Shown: positions 27,886 through 37,733 of the stretch, one piece after another
How the letters are laid out: each line of letters opens with the position of its first letter
How positions within the stretch are numbered: position 1 is the stretch's first letter
NCBI RefSeq assembly: GCF_000429785.1
Contig: NZ_AUCN01000021.1
Location: forward strand, 1 to 64,000
Length of the DNA stretch: 64,000 nucleotides
Direction of reading: 5' to 3'
DNA from: Chitinibacter tainanensis DSM 15459
GTDB taxonomy: Bacteria > Pseudomonadota > Gammaproteobacteria > Burkholderiales > Chitinibacteraceae
Translations under genes and position numbers: made by a program
The notes under the pieces: model-generated
Databases searched by the model: none
What the model was told of the DNA's origin: nothing
The model's input: only the letters and a program-made list of their open reading frames with translations

Positions 27886-28731
27886 TTAATCCGGCAGCTG
27901 GAATTCCCCGTGGCCAATGCTCCTAACCTTACCCCCTACCTGTATCTCGCCCTGTACATTGATGTGTAAGCTCAAGCGGGCAATACGGTCGATGCCGTGC
28001 CCTTGCTCCATGGCGAGCTTGAGGGGCAGGGCGGCGTTTTCGGCCAGTAGCCAGCCACCCAAATTGGCGCAGGCCGAACCGGTGCCAAAATCTTCGGCGG
28101 CCTGGCCATGCTGGCTCCAGAAATAACGCGCGATAATCCGCGTTGGGTCGGCCGGATCGGCCGCCCACACCAGCGCACCCGAACGCCCTTCCTGATTGCA
28201 GGCCACGGCTTCAAATTGCGCCAGATTCAGCTGGCAAGCCGCCACGGCGGCCGGGCTGGCGAGTGGCACAATCAATTGCTCGCTGCCGGTGTTTACAAAA
28301 CGTGGCGTGCCGGCAATTGCGCTGGCTTCGAGCGACAGCGCGGCGGCAATGTCCTCGGCGCTAGGGCCGGCGCGATATTGCGGGGCATTGGCCTGCAAGG
28401 TCAGCAAATCGCCCTCGCGCGCCACCGGGATCACCCCGGCACGGGTTTCCAGCGTGAGCAGCTGGCGCCCGGCACCCAGCACAAAGGCCGTGCCTAAAGT
28501 CGGGTGGCCGGCAAAGGGCATTTCGTAGCTGGGCGTGAAAATTCGCACACTGGCATCGGCCACTAGGCTGGGGCCAGTGAAGGTAATTTCGGACAGATTC
28601 ATCTGCTGGCCCAGGCGCGCCATGGTGCGCTCATCCAGAGGCTGTTCTGGCTGAAAAACCGCGAGCGGATTACCGCTCCACAGCTCGTCGGTCACAAAGA
28701 CATTCACTACTTGATAGCGCAGTTGCGGCAT
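27886..28731 (-). CDS. PhzF-family isomerase/epimerase
   Basis: This 281-aa protein has the two-lobed PhzF fold (diaminopimelate-epimerase-like). The N-terminal block VVNVFVTDELWSGNPLAVF and the catalytic-Glu segment NLSEITF (near residue 45) are intact. The second lobe has GHPTLGTAFVL and, near the C-terminus, FGTGSACANLGGWL. PhzF itself isomerises a phenazine precursor, but no other phenazine gene is nearby, so the substrate is unknown. The start at 28731 follows GGAG on the minus strand. The frame stays open upstream to 28998 without conserved sequence. The gene is divergent from pcnB. Confidence 0.9.
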   Translation of the reverse strand: MPQLRYQVVNVFVTDELWSGNPLAVFQPEQPLDERTMARLGQQMNLSEITFTGPSLVADASVRIFTPSYEMPFAGHPTLGTAFVLGAGRQLLTLETRAGVIPVAREGDLLTLQANAPQYRAGPSAEDIAAALSLEASAIAGTPRFVNTGSEQLIVPLASPAAVAACQLNLAQFEAVACNQEGRSGALVWAADPADPTRIIARYFWSQHGQAAEDFGTGSACANLGGWLLAENAALPLKLAMEQGHGIDRIARLSLHINVQGEIQVGGKVRSIGHGEFQLPD

Positions 28732-28894
28732 GGCGGGCTCCGATGGGTGGATTGCCATCATACGGGGTCTGGGCGGGCTTGCTAAGCACAGTCGGCGCCT
28801 CTGCCAGACGATACAGTCGGCTCTCAGGGCGGGCCGCGGCGCACAGCGGGCCACCTTTAATCCCGAAAATGACACGCAGGCCACTGGGCACTTG

Positions 28895-28900
28895 TATAAT
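28895..28900 (+). promoter_or_regulatory. -10 box of pcnB
   Basis: A perfect TATAAT lies 36 bases before the pcnB start. The -35 region is poor. Confidence 0.45.
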
Positions 28901-28936
28901 GCACGGTTTCGCATCGTTTTCGCTAAATAGACCGCC

Positions 28937-30286
28937 ATGATTCGTAAACTGATTGGCAAGGTGCTACGCCGTCCGGGTAAACGCATTTTGCATGCCAAAC
29001 ACTATGGCATTCGCCGTGAACAGCTCCATTCCGGGGCGCTGAAAGTCTGCGACAAGCTGCAGGATGCGGGTTATGAAGCCTATATCGTCGGCGGCGCGGT
29101 GCGTGATTTGCTGCTCGGCAAATCGCCCAAAGATTTTGATGTGGCCACCAGCGCCACACCCGAGCAAGTGCGGCATCTGTTTCACCGCTCGCGCATTATT
29201 GGTCGGCGCTTTCGCATCGTGCACGTGCCGTTTTACGATCGCGGTGGCGAAGAAATCATCGAGGTGACCACCTTCCGCGGTAGCGCCGATTCGCCCACCG
29301 ATGCCACTGGCCGCATTATTCGTGACAATGTGTATGGCACGCTGGAAGAAGACGCCTCGCGCCGCGATTTCACCGTCAATGCGCTGTATTACGACCCCAA
29401 TAGCGATGAAATCATCGATTTCCACCACGGGGTGGAAGATCTGGAAAAACAGCAGCTGGTGATGATTGGCGACCCGGTCAAGCGCTATCACGAAGACCCG
29501 GTGCGCATGCTGCGCGCTACGCGTTTGGCGGCGAAGCTGGGCTTACAGATTGCAGCGGACACTGCCAAGCCGATTAAAGAACACGCGCAATTGCTGGAAA
29601 ACATTCCGCCCGCGCGGCTGTTTGATGAAATGATGAAGGTCTTGCTCTCGGGCAAGGCCTGGGATTGCCTGCAGGCCATGCGCAATTACGGCCTGCATCG
29701 GCCGCTCTTTCCGCTGCTCGATAAACTGATGAGCCAGAAGGAAACCACGGCCTTTCTGAAGCAGGCGCTGCTTAATACCGATCAGCGTCTGGCCGAGGAC
29801 AAACCGGTGTCGGCAGGCTTTTTGTTTGCCACCTTGCTCTGGCATGAAGTGGAAGCTGGCTGGCAAAAGAAAGTGGCCGCGGGTGAGCACAAAGTACCGG
29901 CGCTGGTCGAGGCCATGAACGATGTCGAAGCCAAAGTCACCAAGCGCTTGTCGATTCCAAACCGCTATAGCGCGGCCATGAAAGAAATCTGGCTGTTGCA
30001 GCCACGTTTTGAGCAGCGCAGCGGGCAAAAACCATTCCGCATGCTGGAGCAACCGCGCTTTCGGGCGGCCTATGATTTTCTGCTTTTGCGCGCTGAATGC
30101 GGGCTGGTAGAAAAAGAGCTGGCCGACTGGTGGACGCAATTTCAAGTTTGCGACGACGGCACCCGCGAAGTGCTGGTGACCGAAGCGGTGGCCAGCGGTA
30201 AAGGTGGCGAAGTCGAGAAAAAACGCCGGCGCCGCACGCGGCATCGCCGCCCAGATGGCCGCCGTGGCGGCGGGCAGGGCGAGTAA
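28937..30286 (+). CDS. pcnB: Poly(A) polymerase I
   Basis: PcnB adds poly(A) tails to RNA 3' ends and so promotes decay. The 449-aa protein has the nucleotidyltransferase head with VGGAVRDLLLGKSPKDFDVAT (near residues 50-70), which carries the catalytic Asp pair. The RRDFTVNALYY segment and the RNA-binding neck and body (DPVRMLRATRLAAKLG) follow. The C-terminus is a strongly basic tail (KKRRRRTRHRRP) of the kind that distinguishes poly(A) polymerases from CCA-adding enzymes. It heads a pcnB-folK-panB-panC cluster conserved in proteobacteria; folK begins 5 bases downstream. Confidence 0.96.
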   Translation: MIRKLIGKVLRRPGKRILHAKHYGIRREQLHSGALKVCDKLQDAGYEAYIVGGAVRDLLLGKSPKDFDVATSATPEQVRHLFHRSRIIGRRFRIVHVPFYDRGGEEIIEVTTFRGSADSPTDATGRIIRDNVYGTLEEDASRRDFTVNALYYDPNSDEIIDFHHGVEDLEKQQLVMIGDPVKRYHEDPVRMLRATRLAAKLGLQIAADTAKPIKEHAQLLENIPPARLFDEMMKVLLSGKAWDCLQAMRNYGLHRPLFPLLDKLMSQKETTAFLKQALLNTDQRLAEDKPVSAGFLFATLLWHEVEAGWQKKVAAGEHKVPALVEAMNDVEAKVTKRLSIPNRYSAAMKEIWLLQPRFEQRSGQKPFRMLEQPRFRAAYDFLLLRAECGLVEKELADWWTQFQVCDDGTREVLVTEAVASGKGGEVEKKRRRRTRHRRPDGRRGGGQGE

Positions 30287-30291
30287 GCCGG

Positions 30292-30777
30292 ATGAGCATT
30301 GCCTATATCGCGCTGGGCGCCAATCTGGGCGACCCAGCTGCGCAATTGCGCCAAGCTATGGCCGCGATTGCGCAATTGCCGCACACCCAATTACTGGCCG
30401 GCTCCTCGCTGTATGCCAGTGCGCCCGTGGGTTATGCCGATCAGCCTGATTTTATTAATGCCGTCTGTGCAGTGCAGACCGAGCTCGCACCCACGGCGCT
30501 GCTAGCGGCGTTGTTGCAGATTGAGCAACAGCTAGGCCGCGAGCGCAGCTTTAAAAACGCGCCGCGTACGCTGGATTTGGATGTAGTGCTCTACGACGCG
30601 CTGCAGCTTGATACCCCTGAGCTACAAATACCCCACCCGCGTATGCATCAGCGCGCCTTTGTTTTATTGCCTTTGCTAGAGATAGCCCCCGAGGTGGAGA
30701 TTCCCGGTCTGGGGCCGGCGGCCGCCCTGATCGGGCAGGTGATTGATCAGGCACTGTATCGCCTCGATCCGGTCTAA
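30292..30777 (+). CDS. folK: 2-amino-4-hydroxy-6-hydroxymethyldihydropteridine pyrophosphokinase
   Basis: FolK transfers pyrophosphate from ATP to 6-hydroxymethyl-dihydropterin in folate synthesis. The 161-aa protein has the N-terminal ALGANLGDP loop, the SSLYASAPVGY strand, and the signature RTLDLDVVLYD with the magnesium-binding Asp pair. IPHPRMHQRAFVLLPL is also present. It lies 5 bases after pcnB. The folate genes pabB and pabC are elsewhere in the window, about 19 kb downstream. Confidence 0.96.
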   Translation: MSIAYIALGANLGDPAAQLRQAMAAIAQLPHTQLLAGSSLYASAPVGYADQPDFINAVCAVQTELAPTALLAALLQIEQQLGRERSFKNAPRTLDLDVVLYDALQLDTPELQIPHPRMHQRAFVLLPLLEIAPEVEIPGLGPAAALIGQVIDQALYRLDPV

Positions 30778-30915
30778 GCCGGGTGGGCGGTTGTCGCCAC
30801 ATTGAATCAGGATCAAGCCCTGACACAAAAAGGGTCGATTTTCCACCCTGACTCCATTACGATCATGCAACGCACCATGAGTGCCCCTTTCAACGAAACG
30901 GCTTGATTACCCATC

Positions 30916-31707
30916 ATGAAAACTACCCTTTCGACCCTGCGAAAAATGAAGCTCGATGGCGCCAAAATCGCCATGTTGACCTGCTATGACGCCAGTTTTG
31001 CCACCTTGCTGGATGAAGCCGGGGTGGACATCCTCTTGGTTGGGGATTCTTTAGGCAATGTGGTGCAAGGCCATAGCTCAACCCTGCCGGTGAGCATGGA
31101 TGATATGGTTTACCACACGCAGGCGGTGGTGCGTGGCACCCAGAAAGCCATGGTACTGGCCGATCTGCCCTTTGGCAGTTATCAGATTTCGCATGCGCAA
31201 GCCTACGAAAACGCCGCCCGCCTGATGGCCGCCGGCGCGGAAATGGTGAAGCTGGAGGGCGGCGCCGTGATGGTTGAAACCGTCGATTTCCTGGTGCAGC
31301 GCGGAATTCCGGTCTGTGCCCACATCGGCCTGCAGCCGCAATCGGTGCACGTGTATGGCGGCTATAAGGTGCAGGGCAAAACCGAAACCGAAGCTGAAAT
31401 CCTCAAGCGCGATGCGCTGGCGCTGCAAGCCGCCGGCGCTGCGATGGTGCTGATGGAAATGGTGCCCGCTAGCGTCGCGGCCGAGATTACCGAATCACTG
31501 CACGTGCCGACCATCGGCATTGGCGCGGGCGTGCAGGTGGATGGCCAGGTGCTGGTGCTGCACGATATGCTGGGCGTGTATCCGGGCAAAAAAGCGCGCT
31601 TTGTGAAAAACTTCATGACCGGTGTGGGTAGTATTCAGGGCGCGGTAGAAAACTACGTGAAAGCGGTGAAGGCGCTGAGCTTCCCGGCCGAAGAGCATAG
31701 TTTCTAA
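30916..31707 (+). CDS. panB: 3-methyl-2-oxobutanoate hydroxymethyltransferase
   Basis: PanB makes ketopantoate from 2-oxoisovalerate and methylenetetrahydrofolate, the first committed step of pantothenate synthesis. The 263 aa form a TIM barrel with the typical [24 protein letters not shown] start, metal-binding residues in LVGDSLGNV and DLPFGSY, and catalytic Glu in EMVPA. The C-terminus matches other PanB proteins. panC lies 640 bases downstream, separated by a transglutaminase-like gene, whereas panB and panC are usually adjacent. Confidence 0.97.
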   Translation: MKTTLSTLRKMKLDGAKIAMLTCYDASFATLLDEAGVDILLVGDSLGNVVQGHSSTLPVSMDDMVYHTQAVVRGTQKAMVLADLPFGSYQISHAQAYENAARLMAAGAEMVKLEGGAVMVETVDFLVQRGIPVCAHIGLQPQSVHVYGGYKVQGKTETEAEILKRDALALQAAGAAMVLMEMVPASVAAEITESLHVPTIGIGAGVQVDGQVLVLHDMLGVYPGKKARFVKNFMTGVGSIQGAVENYVKAVKALSFPAEEHSF

Positions 31708-31740
31708 TTTAGCCTCACTGCGTCTCCAAGCCTGCCGCCC

Positions 31741-32352
31741 ATGCTCAGCCCTGCGCAACTTGCGCCGTATCTGGCCTTTAGCCCGGAGCTGGATGGTGAT
31801 CATCCAGCCGTGGCAGCGCTAGCGCGCGAGCTAGCTGCCGATCAGCCGCCCGCGCGGTTGCTGATCGAGCGCTGCTTTGTCTGGGTGCGCGATCAAATCA
31901 GCCATTGCGTCGATGCTGGCCGCGAAGAAGTGCCAGTCAGCGCCAGCGAAACCCTGCTCCAGGGCACGGGCTTTTGTTATGCCAAAAGCCATTTGCTGGC
32001 GGCCTTGCTGCGCGCCAATCAACTTCCTTGTAGCTTGGTTTATCAGCGCCTGACCTGGTCGGGCGAGGCGGCTCCGTTTTGCCTGCATGGCCTTAATGCC
32101 GTGTATTTGCCGGAGTTGGGCTGGTATCGACTGGATGCGCGCGGCAATAGCAAACCGGGCGTGTACGCCCAATTTAGTCCGCCGCTTGAACAGCTGGCGT
32201 ATCCGGTGCAATATCCGGGCGAATGTCTGTATCCCGGTGTGTATGCCCAGCCGTGGCCGGAGCTAGTGCGCCAATTGCGCGCCTGTGCTTCGGTCAGCGC
32301 CTATCGGGCCGCACCGATTGATTGTTTTCCTCCTGCGAAATCTGACTTATGA
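31741..32352 (+). CDS. Transglutaminase-like (cysteine protease fold) protein
   Basis: This 203-aa cytosolic protein has the catalytic triad of the transglutaminase-like family: Cys in [18 protein letters not shown] (near residue 79), His in [15 protein letters not shown] and Asp in YRLDARGN. Many bacterial members are uncharacterised, and they may act as peptidases or amidases rather than cross-linkers. It lies 33 bases after panB and overlaps the panC start by four bases (ATGA), so it is co-translated with pantothenate genes. No targeting signal is seen. The substrate cannot be inferred with confidence. Confidence 0.85.
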   Translation: MLSPAQLAPYLAFSPELDGDHPAVAALARELAADQPPARLLIERCFVWVRDQISHCVDAGREEVPVSASETLLQGTGFCYAKSHLLAALLRANQLPCSLVYQRLTWSGEAAPFCLHGLNAVYLPELGWYRLDARGNSKPGVYAQFSPPLEQLAYPVQYPGECLYPGVYAQPWPELVRQLRACASVSAYRAAPIDCFPPAKSDL

Positions 32353-33191
32353 AAATCATCCATACCATTGCCGAGCTGCGCGAGTGGCGTAAAACCGTGG
32401 GCACCGTGGCCTTTGTGCCGACCATGGGCAATTTGCATGCGGGGCATATGGCGCTGATCCAGGAAGCACGCCGTCGGGCGGCGCATACCGTGGTCAGTAT
32501 CTTTGTTAATCGCCTGCAATTTGGTCAAGGCGAAGATTTTGAGCGCTACCCGCGCACGCTGGACGCCGACGCTGCGCTGATCACCGTCAATGGCGGGGTG
32601 GACGTGATTTTCGCGCCGGATGAAAAAGAGCTGTACCCGAATGTGATTCAGCAATATCAGGTGAACCCGCCAGCGATTGCCGATGAGCTGTGTGGCGCCT
32701 TCCGCCCCGGCCATTTCCGTGGCGTAGCCACGGTGGTGAGCAAGCTTTTTAATATTGTTGAGGCCGATGTCGCCTGTTTTGGCAAAAAAGATTACCAGCA
32801 GCTGGCGGTGATTCAGGGCATGGTGAATGACCTGAATATGCCGATTCGGATTGTGCCGGTGGATACGGGCCGCGCCGAAGATGGGCTGGCGCTGTCATCG
32901 CGCAATGGTTATCTGAATGAAGCCCAGCGCGCCGAAGCGCCGCGGCTGTATTACCACCTCAGCCGGATGAAGCGGGCGATTGAGGCGGGCGAGCGCGATT
33001 ATTCCAAGCTGGCCATCGAAACCGTGGCCGATCTGCGGGTGCGCGGCTGGCATGAGATTGATTATGTGGAAACCCGCAACGCGGTTAGCCTCAAGCCCGC
33101 GGCCGCCGGGGATAAACAGCTGGTGATCCTGATCGCCGCTCGCCTCGGGACTACGCGGCTGATCGACAATATCGAAGTGCAGCTGGGCTAA
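32349..33191 (+). CDS. panC: Pantothenate synthetase
   Basis: PanC ligates pantoate and beta-alanine through a pantoyl-adenylate. The 280-aa protein has the nucleotidyl-transfer motif [14 protein letters not shown] (near residues 26-39), ATP-site residues in FGKKDYQQL, and [12 protein letters not shown]. It is translationally coupled to the transglutaminase-like gene and ends the pcnB-folK-panB-panC cluster. A terminator follows about 145 bases downstream. Confidence 0.97.
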   Translation: MKIIHTIAELREWRKTVGTVAFVPTMGNLHAGHMALIQEARRRAAHTVVSIFVNRLQFGQGEDFERYPRTLDADAALITVNGGVDVIFAPDEKELYPNVIQQYQVNPPAIADELCGAFRPGHFRGVATVVSKLFNIVEADVACFGKKDYQQLAVIQGMVNDLNMPIRIVPVDTGRAEDGLALSSRNGYLNEAQRAEAPRLYYHLSRMKRAIEAGERDYSKLAIETVADLRVRGWHEIDYVETRNAVSLKPAAAGDKQLVILIAARLGTTRLIDNIEVQLG

Positions 33192-33336
33192 GCGGTCGCG
33201 CCGCTGATCGATTTGCGGAGTGATTCGCAGCCGATCCATCCTCAGCTGGCCAAGGTTGAGTTACATCGTGCGTAGCAAAACCATCTATCGCTGATTCAGC
33301 AGCCGTTGCTTTCCAGCAGTCGCGGACAGCATCAAA

Positions 33337-33366
33337 CCAAACAGACCGCCATGGCGGTCTGTTTTG
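33337..33366. terminator. Terminator between panC and a convergent gene
   Basis: ACAGACCGCC and GGCGGTCTGT form a 10-bp perfect stem around two bases, followed by TTTT on the plus strand. Confidence 0.8.
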
Positions 33367-33383
33367 CTCTGGGGTATAGCTTG

Positions 33384-34040
33384 CTAAGCCTTGGTTTGGA
33401 TGGTATTAGGGCTGGTACTGGCAGGGGTATCGCTACTGGCGCGGGGCAAACTCACGGTATCGCCGGCCGGAATGCCTTCGCTGCGCCAGCGGGCAAATTC
33501 ATCTTTGATGGTTTGGAAGGTTTGCTCGCTAATCTCGGGCAGCGTACCGCCCAGCGCCTGCTTGGCGGCGGCAAAGCCATCGGCGACAGCGGCTTCGATT
33601 TTATCCAGCTGGGCTGGATCATCACCTATCGCAAATTTGGCAAAGCTTAAAATCCGCTCGGCCACTTTGCGCACTCCGAATTCGCCATCTTCACCAATCG
33701 CGGCCTTGGCCGCATCGATGGTGTCCTGATCCACTTGCAGGCGCTGCTGGCCGCTAGCCACCAGATTGATCTGCAGGCCCTGCTGCTCGACCAGCGGGCG
33801 AATCAGATTGAGCATTTCATCCACTTTTCGTGCCGATTCGGTGAGCAGGGTTTCTAAATCGGGCGGCACAATGCGTGGGTTTTTCGGATTGCTGTAGGTG
33901 AGCGGCGCGCTGGGGCTTTCGCCGCGGAGGTCGACTTTTTCCTGTGGCGTGGTGGCGCTGGCCACCCGGACATTGACCCGCCCGCGTTCGATCTGGGCGG
34001 CACTGGTATTCAAGCTTAGCGGGGATATTGAGGAAGCCAT
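33384..34040 (-). CDS. Hypothetical protein with C-terminal helical domain
   Basis: This 218-aa protein shows no signal peptide or membrane segment. The first 70 residues are low in structure (SISPLSLNTSAAQ, PNPKNPRIVPPD-like). Residues about 70-200 are helical, with a pattern of RIVSFA-like helix, GGDPxxLD-like turn, GFAAAKQALGGTLPEISEQTFQTIKDEF. That pattern is distantly reminiscent of the DUF5610 family, but I am not certain of the match. The start at 34040 has GGAG at a good distance; a frame start at 34055 is less likely. Function unknown. Confidence 0.7.
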   Translation of the reverse strand: MASSISPLSLNTSAAQIERGRVNVRVASATTPQEKVDLRGESPSAPLTYSNPKNPRIVPPDLETLLTESARKVDEMLNLIRPLVEQQGLQINLVASGQQRLQVDQDTIDAAKAAIGEDGEFGVRKVAERILSFAKFAIGDDPAQLDKIEAAVADGFAAAKQALGGTLPEISEQTFQTIKDEFARWRSEGIPAGDTVSLPRASSDTPASTSPNTIQTKA

Positions 34041-34190
34041 GATCCACTCCGGCAAACAGCAGCACTTGTATTATCAATAGCTTGGACGCACCCGGGGCGG
34101 TAGGGTGCCCGCCGGGCTGATCAGCGGCAGCATGGCTTGCCCAATAAGGTGAACGATCGTACACTTTGGTTTTTGGCCGCGGAGGCGGGT

Positions 34191-35255
34191 GTGCGCAAAA
34201 TTATTCATATCGACTGCGATTGCTTTTACGCGGCGGTGGAAATGCGCGACCGGCCCGAATTACGCAGTCAGCCGATTGCGATTGGTGGCGCGCCCGATCA
34301 GCGCGGGGTGATCTCCACCTGCAATTATCCCGCCCGCCGCTTTGGTGTGCATTCGGCCATGCCGACCCGCACGGCTTTGCGGCTGTGCCCGCAGCTGGTG
34401 CTGCTGCCGCACGATTTTGCCCGCTATAAGGCCGCCTCACAGCAGGTGCAGGCGATTTTTTGTGACTACACCGAGTGCATTGAGCCGCTATCGCTGGATG
34501 AGGCCTATCTCGATGTCACCGGGCTCAGTCATTGTCAGGGCAGCGCCACGTTGATGGCGCAGGAAATCCGCGCGCGGATCGAGGCTGAAGTGGGCATCAC
34601 CGCCAGCGCCGGGATCGCGCCGAATAAACTCTTGGCCAAAATCGCCAGTGATTGGCGCAAACCCAATGGCCAGTTTGTGATCACGCCCGAGGATGTCGCC
34701 GATTTTATGCCCAGCCTGCCGGTGGGCAAACTATGGGGTATTGGTAAGGTCACCGCCGCGCGCTTAAGCCAGCTGGGGCTTAATACCTGTGCCGATGTGC
34801 AGGCCTGGCCGCAGGCCGAGCTGGTGCGGGTGCTGGGGCGGCTGGGTGAGGCGCTGTACTGGCAGGCGCGCGGGCAGGATGAGCGGCCGGTGGCGGTGCG
34901 CGAACAGCGCAAATCATTATCGGTGGAGCACACCTACGCGCAGGATTTGCCTGATCTGGCTGCGTGTTTAGCGCAGATACCCACCCTGTATGCTGATTTT
35001 AGCCAGCGCCAGAGCCGCGCACAGGCCGATACCCCCCATAAAGCCTTTGTGAAAATCAAATTTCACGACTTCACCCAAACCACTATGGAATGCATCCAGC
35101 CGCAGCCTACGCCGGCGCTGTACGCTCAATTGCTGCAGCAAGCCTGGACACGCGGCGCCAAGCCCGTGCGTTTGCTGGGCTTGGGTGTGCGCTATGCCGA
35201 GCGCGAAGTGCCGCAGGGCTATACTCTGCCATTGTGGCCGGAGCTTTCGAGCTAG
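34191..35255 (+). CDS. dinB: DNA polymerase IV (Y family)
   Basis: DinB is an error-prone translesion polymerase. The chosen GTG start (GGAGG five bases upstream) gives 354 aa, beginning RKIIHIDCDCFYAAVEMRDRP as in E. coli DinB. An upstream in-frame ATG at 34137 would add 18 residues without homology. The metal-binding Asp in the first block and the SLDEAYLDVT pair are present. A helix-hairpin-helix (WGIGKVTAARLSQLG) and a little-finger domain follow. No obvious beta-clamp motif was seen at the C-terminus. No SOS box was recognised upstream. Confidence 0.95.
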   Translation: MRKIIHIDCDCFYAAVEMRDRPELRSQPIAIGGAPDQRGVISTCNYPARRFGVHSAMPTRTALRLCPQLVLLPHDFARYKAASQQVQAIFCDYTECIEPLSLDEAYLDVTGLSHCQGSATLMAQEIRARIEAEVGITASAGIAPNKLLAKIASDWRKPNGQFVITPEDVADFMPSLPVGKLWGIGKVTAARLSQLGLNTCADVQAWPQAELVRVLGRLGEALYWQARGQDERPVAVREQRKSLSVEHTYAQDLPDLAACLAQIPTLYADFSQRQSRAQADTPHKAFVKIKFHDFTQTTMECIQPQPTPALYAQLLQQAWTRGAKPVRLLGLGVRYAEREVPQGYTLPLWPELSS

Positions 35256-35363
35256 TGCCGGCCGCGCACGGACGAATTTGACACTGCTGTTGCAGTGCAC
35301 TACCACACTCTGTATGGGGTCTTTCTGACGTACACCGTCAAACTGCAAGGTGGGAGTGAATTC

Positions 35364-37004
35364 ATGTTGGCTCGACTTAGCCTGCGGCGCTTTCTGGCGC
35401 TGATTTTGACCTTATCGCTGGTACTGGTGTTGGTGCTCAGCGGCATGGCTTATCGCACATTGCATAGCACGGCGGCTGCCGCTGATCGGATGGGCTTGGG
35501 CAAGGATGTGGTCGCCGATATTTTGCCGCCACCGCTGTATGTGGTGGAGGCCATGCTGGTCAGTCATCAGCTGGTGCGTGCGCCCGCTGCCGAGCGTGAT
35601 GCACTGTTGGCGACCTTGCAACGGTTGGAGGGCGAATACCAGACGCGCAATCGTTATTGGGCTGAGCAGGAAGGCTTTAATCCCACTTTGCGTAATGCTT
35701 TGCTCGGGGCGCCGAAAACGGCGGGGGAGCAATTCTGGCAACTGCAGCACAGCCAGCTTTGGCCTGCCGCCAAAGCTGGTGATGAGGCGGCGATGTTGGC
35801 CGCGCTGGCGCGGCTGGAAAACATCTACGATCAGCATCGGCGCGGTATTGATGCGGTGGTGAAGCAGGGCAATGAGTTTGCCGGTGAAACGGCCAGCCAG
35901 CTGCGTGCGGCGGTGCAGACTGCCGATCAGGTGTTGCTGGGTCTGGGCTTGGTGGGCTTACTCTTGATGACGGGCTTACTGTGGTTGCTGTATGGCGAAA
36001 TGTTGCAGCGTTTGGGCGGCGATCCTTTACAGGCCAAAGGTCTGGCGCAGCAATTGGCGCAAGGTGAATTACGCCCCGCGCCACCGGCCTTGCGCGGGCA
36101 GGATCAGCATAGTGTGCTAGCCAGCTTGGTCGTGTTGCAGCAGCAGCTCACGACGCAAATGCGGCTGCTATTTCGGCTGGCACAGGGCGTGCGGCAGGCC
36201 GCCAGCGAGATGACGCAAGCCGGGGATGGCATTCTGGCCGCTAGCGAGGCGCGCCAACAGCGCGCCAATACCGTTACCGCCGTAACCGAGCAGCTGAATG
36301 ATAATTCGCTGCAGGTCGAGCTGTTGTCGGTGCAGATACTGCAGCAGGTGGAAGCCACCGCCGGCCAGGCGGCGCAGGGCTTGCAGGCGGTGATGAGCTG
36401 CGAAGCCGAAATGCAAAGCATTGCCGGGCAGGCCACCGCGGCCAGCGATAAAGTGGTGCAGCTGGCTGCCGCGGGGCAGCAAATTCATGCCATTACCGGC
36501 ACGATTAGCGAGATTTCCGAGCAGACTAATCTGCTTGCGCTCAATGCCGCGATTGAGGCCGCCCGCGCGGGCGAGCAAGGGCGCGGTTTTGCCGTGGTGG
36601 CCGACGAAGTGCGCAAACTCGCCCAGCGTACTGGCGAAGCTACGCACGAAATCAATCTGATTATTCAGGGGCTGGCCAAGTTGATCGAGGCCAATCAGCA
36701 AGCCATGGGCCAGATCATGGCCAGCACCCAAACCGGCTTGGCGCAAATGGCGCAGACCACCGAGCGTATTCAGGCCATTAGCGGCAGCGCCGAGCAGACC
36801 AGCGCTTCCACCCGGCAGATTGCAGCCGAAATCGCGGCGCAGCTGGCCAGTGTGGACGAGCAGCGGCAAGCGTTGGAGGGCTTGTTTGCGATACTGGCCG
36901 ATGGCATGGAGCGGGTGAGCACGATGCGCAGCATCGGGCAGGATCTCAGTAGCCTAGGTGGTGAGCTACAGCAGGGTATTGAGCGCTATCGCTTTGAGCA
37001 CTGA
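35364..37004 (+). CDS. Methyl-accepting chemotaxis protein
   Basis: This 546-aa inner-membrane chemoreceptor has a first membrane helix (about residues 9-30), a periplasmic helical sensor of about 160 residues, and a second membrane helix (about 193-215, [20 protein letters not shown]). A short HAMP-like linker leads to the cytoplasmic signalling helix. The kinase-control tip is typical ([20 protein letters not shown]). There is no C-terminal CheR-docking pentapeptide. The ligand is unknown. The start at 35364 was chosen for the GGGAG site; a frame start at 35295 lacks one. It ends two bases before the convergent PAP2 gene. Confidence 0.9.
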   Translation: MLARLSLRRFLALILTLSLVLVLVLSGMAYRTLHSTAAAADRMGLGKDVVADILPPPLYVVEAMLVSHQLVRAPAAERDALLATLQRLEGEYQTRNRYWAEQEGFNPTLRNALLGAPKTAGEQFWQLQHSQLWPAAKAGDEAAMLAALARLENIYDQHRRGIDAVVKQGNEFAGETASQLRAAVQTADQVLLGLGLVGLLLMTGLLWLLYGEMLQRLGGDPLQAKGLAQQLAQGELRPAPPALRGQDQHSVLASLVVLQQQLTTQMRLLFRLAQGVRQAASEMTQAGDGILAASEARQQRANTVTAVTEQLNDNSLQVELLSVQILQQVEATAGQAAQGLQAVMSCEAEMQSIAGQATAASDKVVQLAAAGQQIHAITGTISEISEQTNLLALNAAIEAARAGEQGRGFAVVADEVRKLAQRTGEATHEINLIIQGLAKLIEANQQAMGQIMASTQTGLAQMAQTTERIQAISGSAEQTSASTRQIAAEIAAQLASVDEQRQALEGLFAILADGMERVSTMRSIGQDLSSLGGELQQGIERYRFEH

Positions 37005-37006
37005 GC

Positions 37007-37627
37007 CTACAGCGAGATACCCCGTTCCTGTTGTAGATAAAACTGCCGAAAGCCCAGCACCACCAGGCTGGCAAGCGCCACGCCGGCCAGTAGATCCGTG
37101 AAGTAGTGCACGCCCAGTACCAATCGGGCCAGGCAGCTGGCCAAAACCCAGGTCACCGCCAGGCTCCACCACAGCGCTTGTTTGGCGGGGCGATGCCGGC
37201 TGGCAATGCTGGCCAGCACGGCGGCCAAGGTGCTGGCGGCCATGGCGTGCCCGCTGGGGAGCGAATAGCCACTGGCCTGCGCCAGTAGCGGCCCCCATTC
37301 CGGCCGGGGGCGAGCCAGCCACAGCTTGGCCAGCTGATTGCTGGCGCCGCAGGCCACCAGCGCTGCCAGCAAACCCCATGCCGCCGGCCGATCGCGCCAA
37401 TGCCGGATTAAGCCCAGCGCGGCCGCAGCGCCCAGTGCAGCCACACCCCAGCCACTACCCAAGGCTTGCAAGCCGCGCGCCGCGCTAATCGTTACGGCGT
37501 GACCGCCATAGAGGGCTTGGCCAACGGCCGCATCCAGCCATGCCAGTTGCGGGTAAAAAGCAATCAAGGCCAGAAAGAGCAGCGCGCAAGCGCTGGCTGG
37601 GATGAGCGGAAAAGGGTGTTTGGGCAT
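37007..37627 (-). CDS. PAP2-family membrane phosphatase
   Basis: This 206-aa integral membrane protein has about six hydrophobic segments. All three phosphatase motifs are present: KLWLARPRP, PSGH and the RLVLGVHYFTDLLAG block. Members dephosphorylate lipid phosphates such as undecaprenyl pyrophosphate or phosphatidylglycerophosphate on the periplasmic side. Which substrate this one uses is not visible. It ends two bases from the convergent chemoreceptor gene, with no terminator between them. Confidence 0.9.
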   Translation of the reverse strand: MPKHPFPLIPASACALLFLALIAFYPQLAWLDAAVGQALYGGHAVTISAARGLQALGSGWGVAALGAAAALGLIRHWRDRPAAWGLLAALVACGASNQLAKLWLARPRPEWGPLLAQASGYSLPSGHAMAASTLAAVLASIASRHRPAKQALWWSLAVTWVLASCLARLVLGVHYFTDLLAGVALASLVVLGFRQFYLQQERGISL

Positions 37628-37733
37628 GATGATTCTCCTGAGCGCGCCAGCTTAATGGCTGTGGCTCAGCTTGGCGCGGACATATTCACATCCGCGCCGC
37701 GGCAGGCGATGCTGCCGGCGCTACGGCGCTGGC

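Noticed and set aside
33368-33425. A further repeat copy after the hypothetical gene ending at 33384
   Set aside because: GGGGTATAGCTTGCTAAGCC shares a few positions with the repeat unit, but the inverted partner is not convincing.
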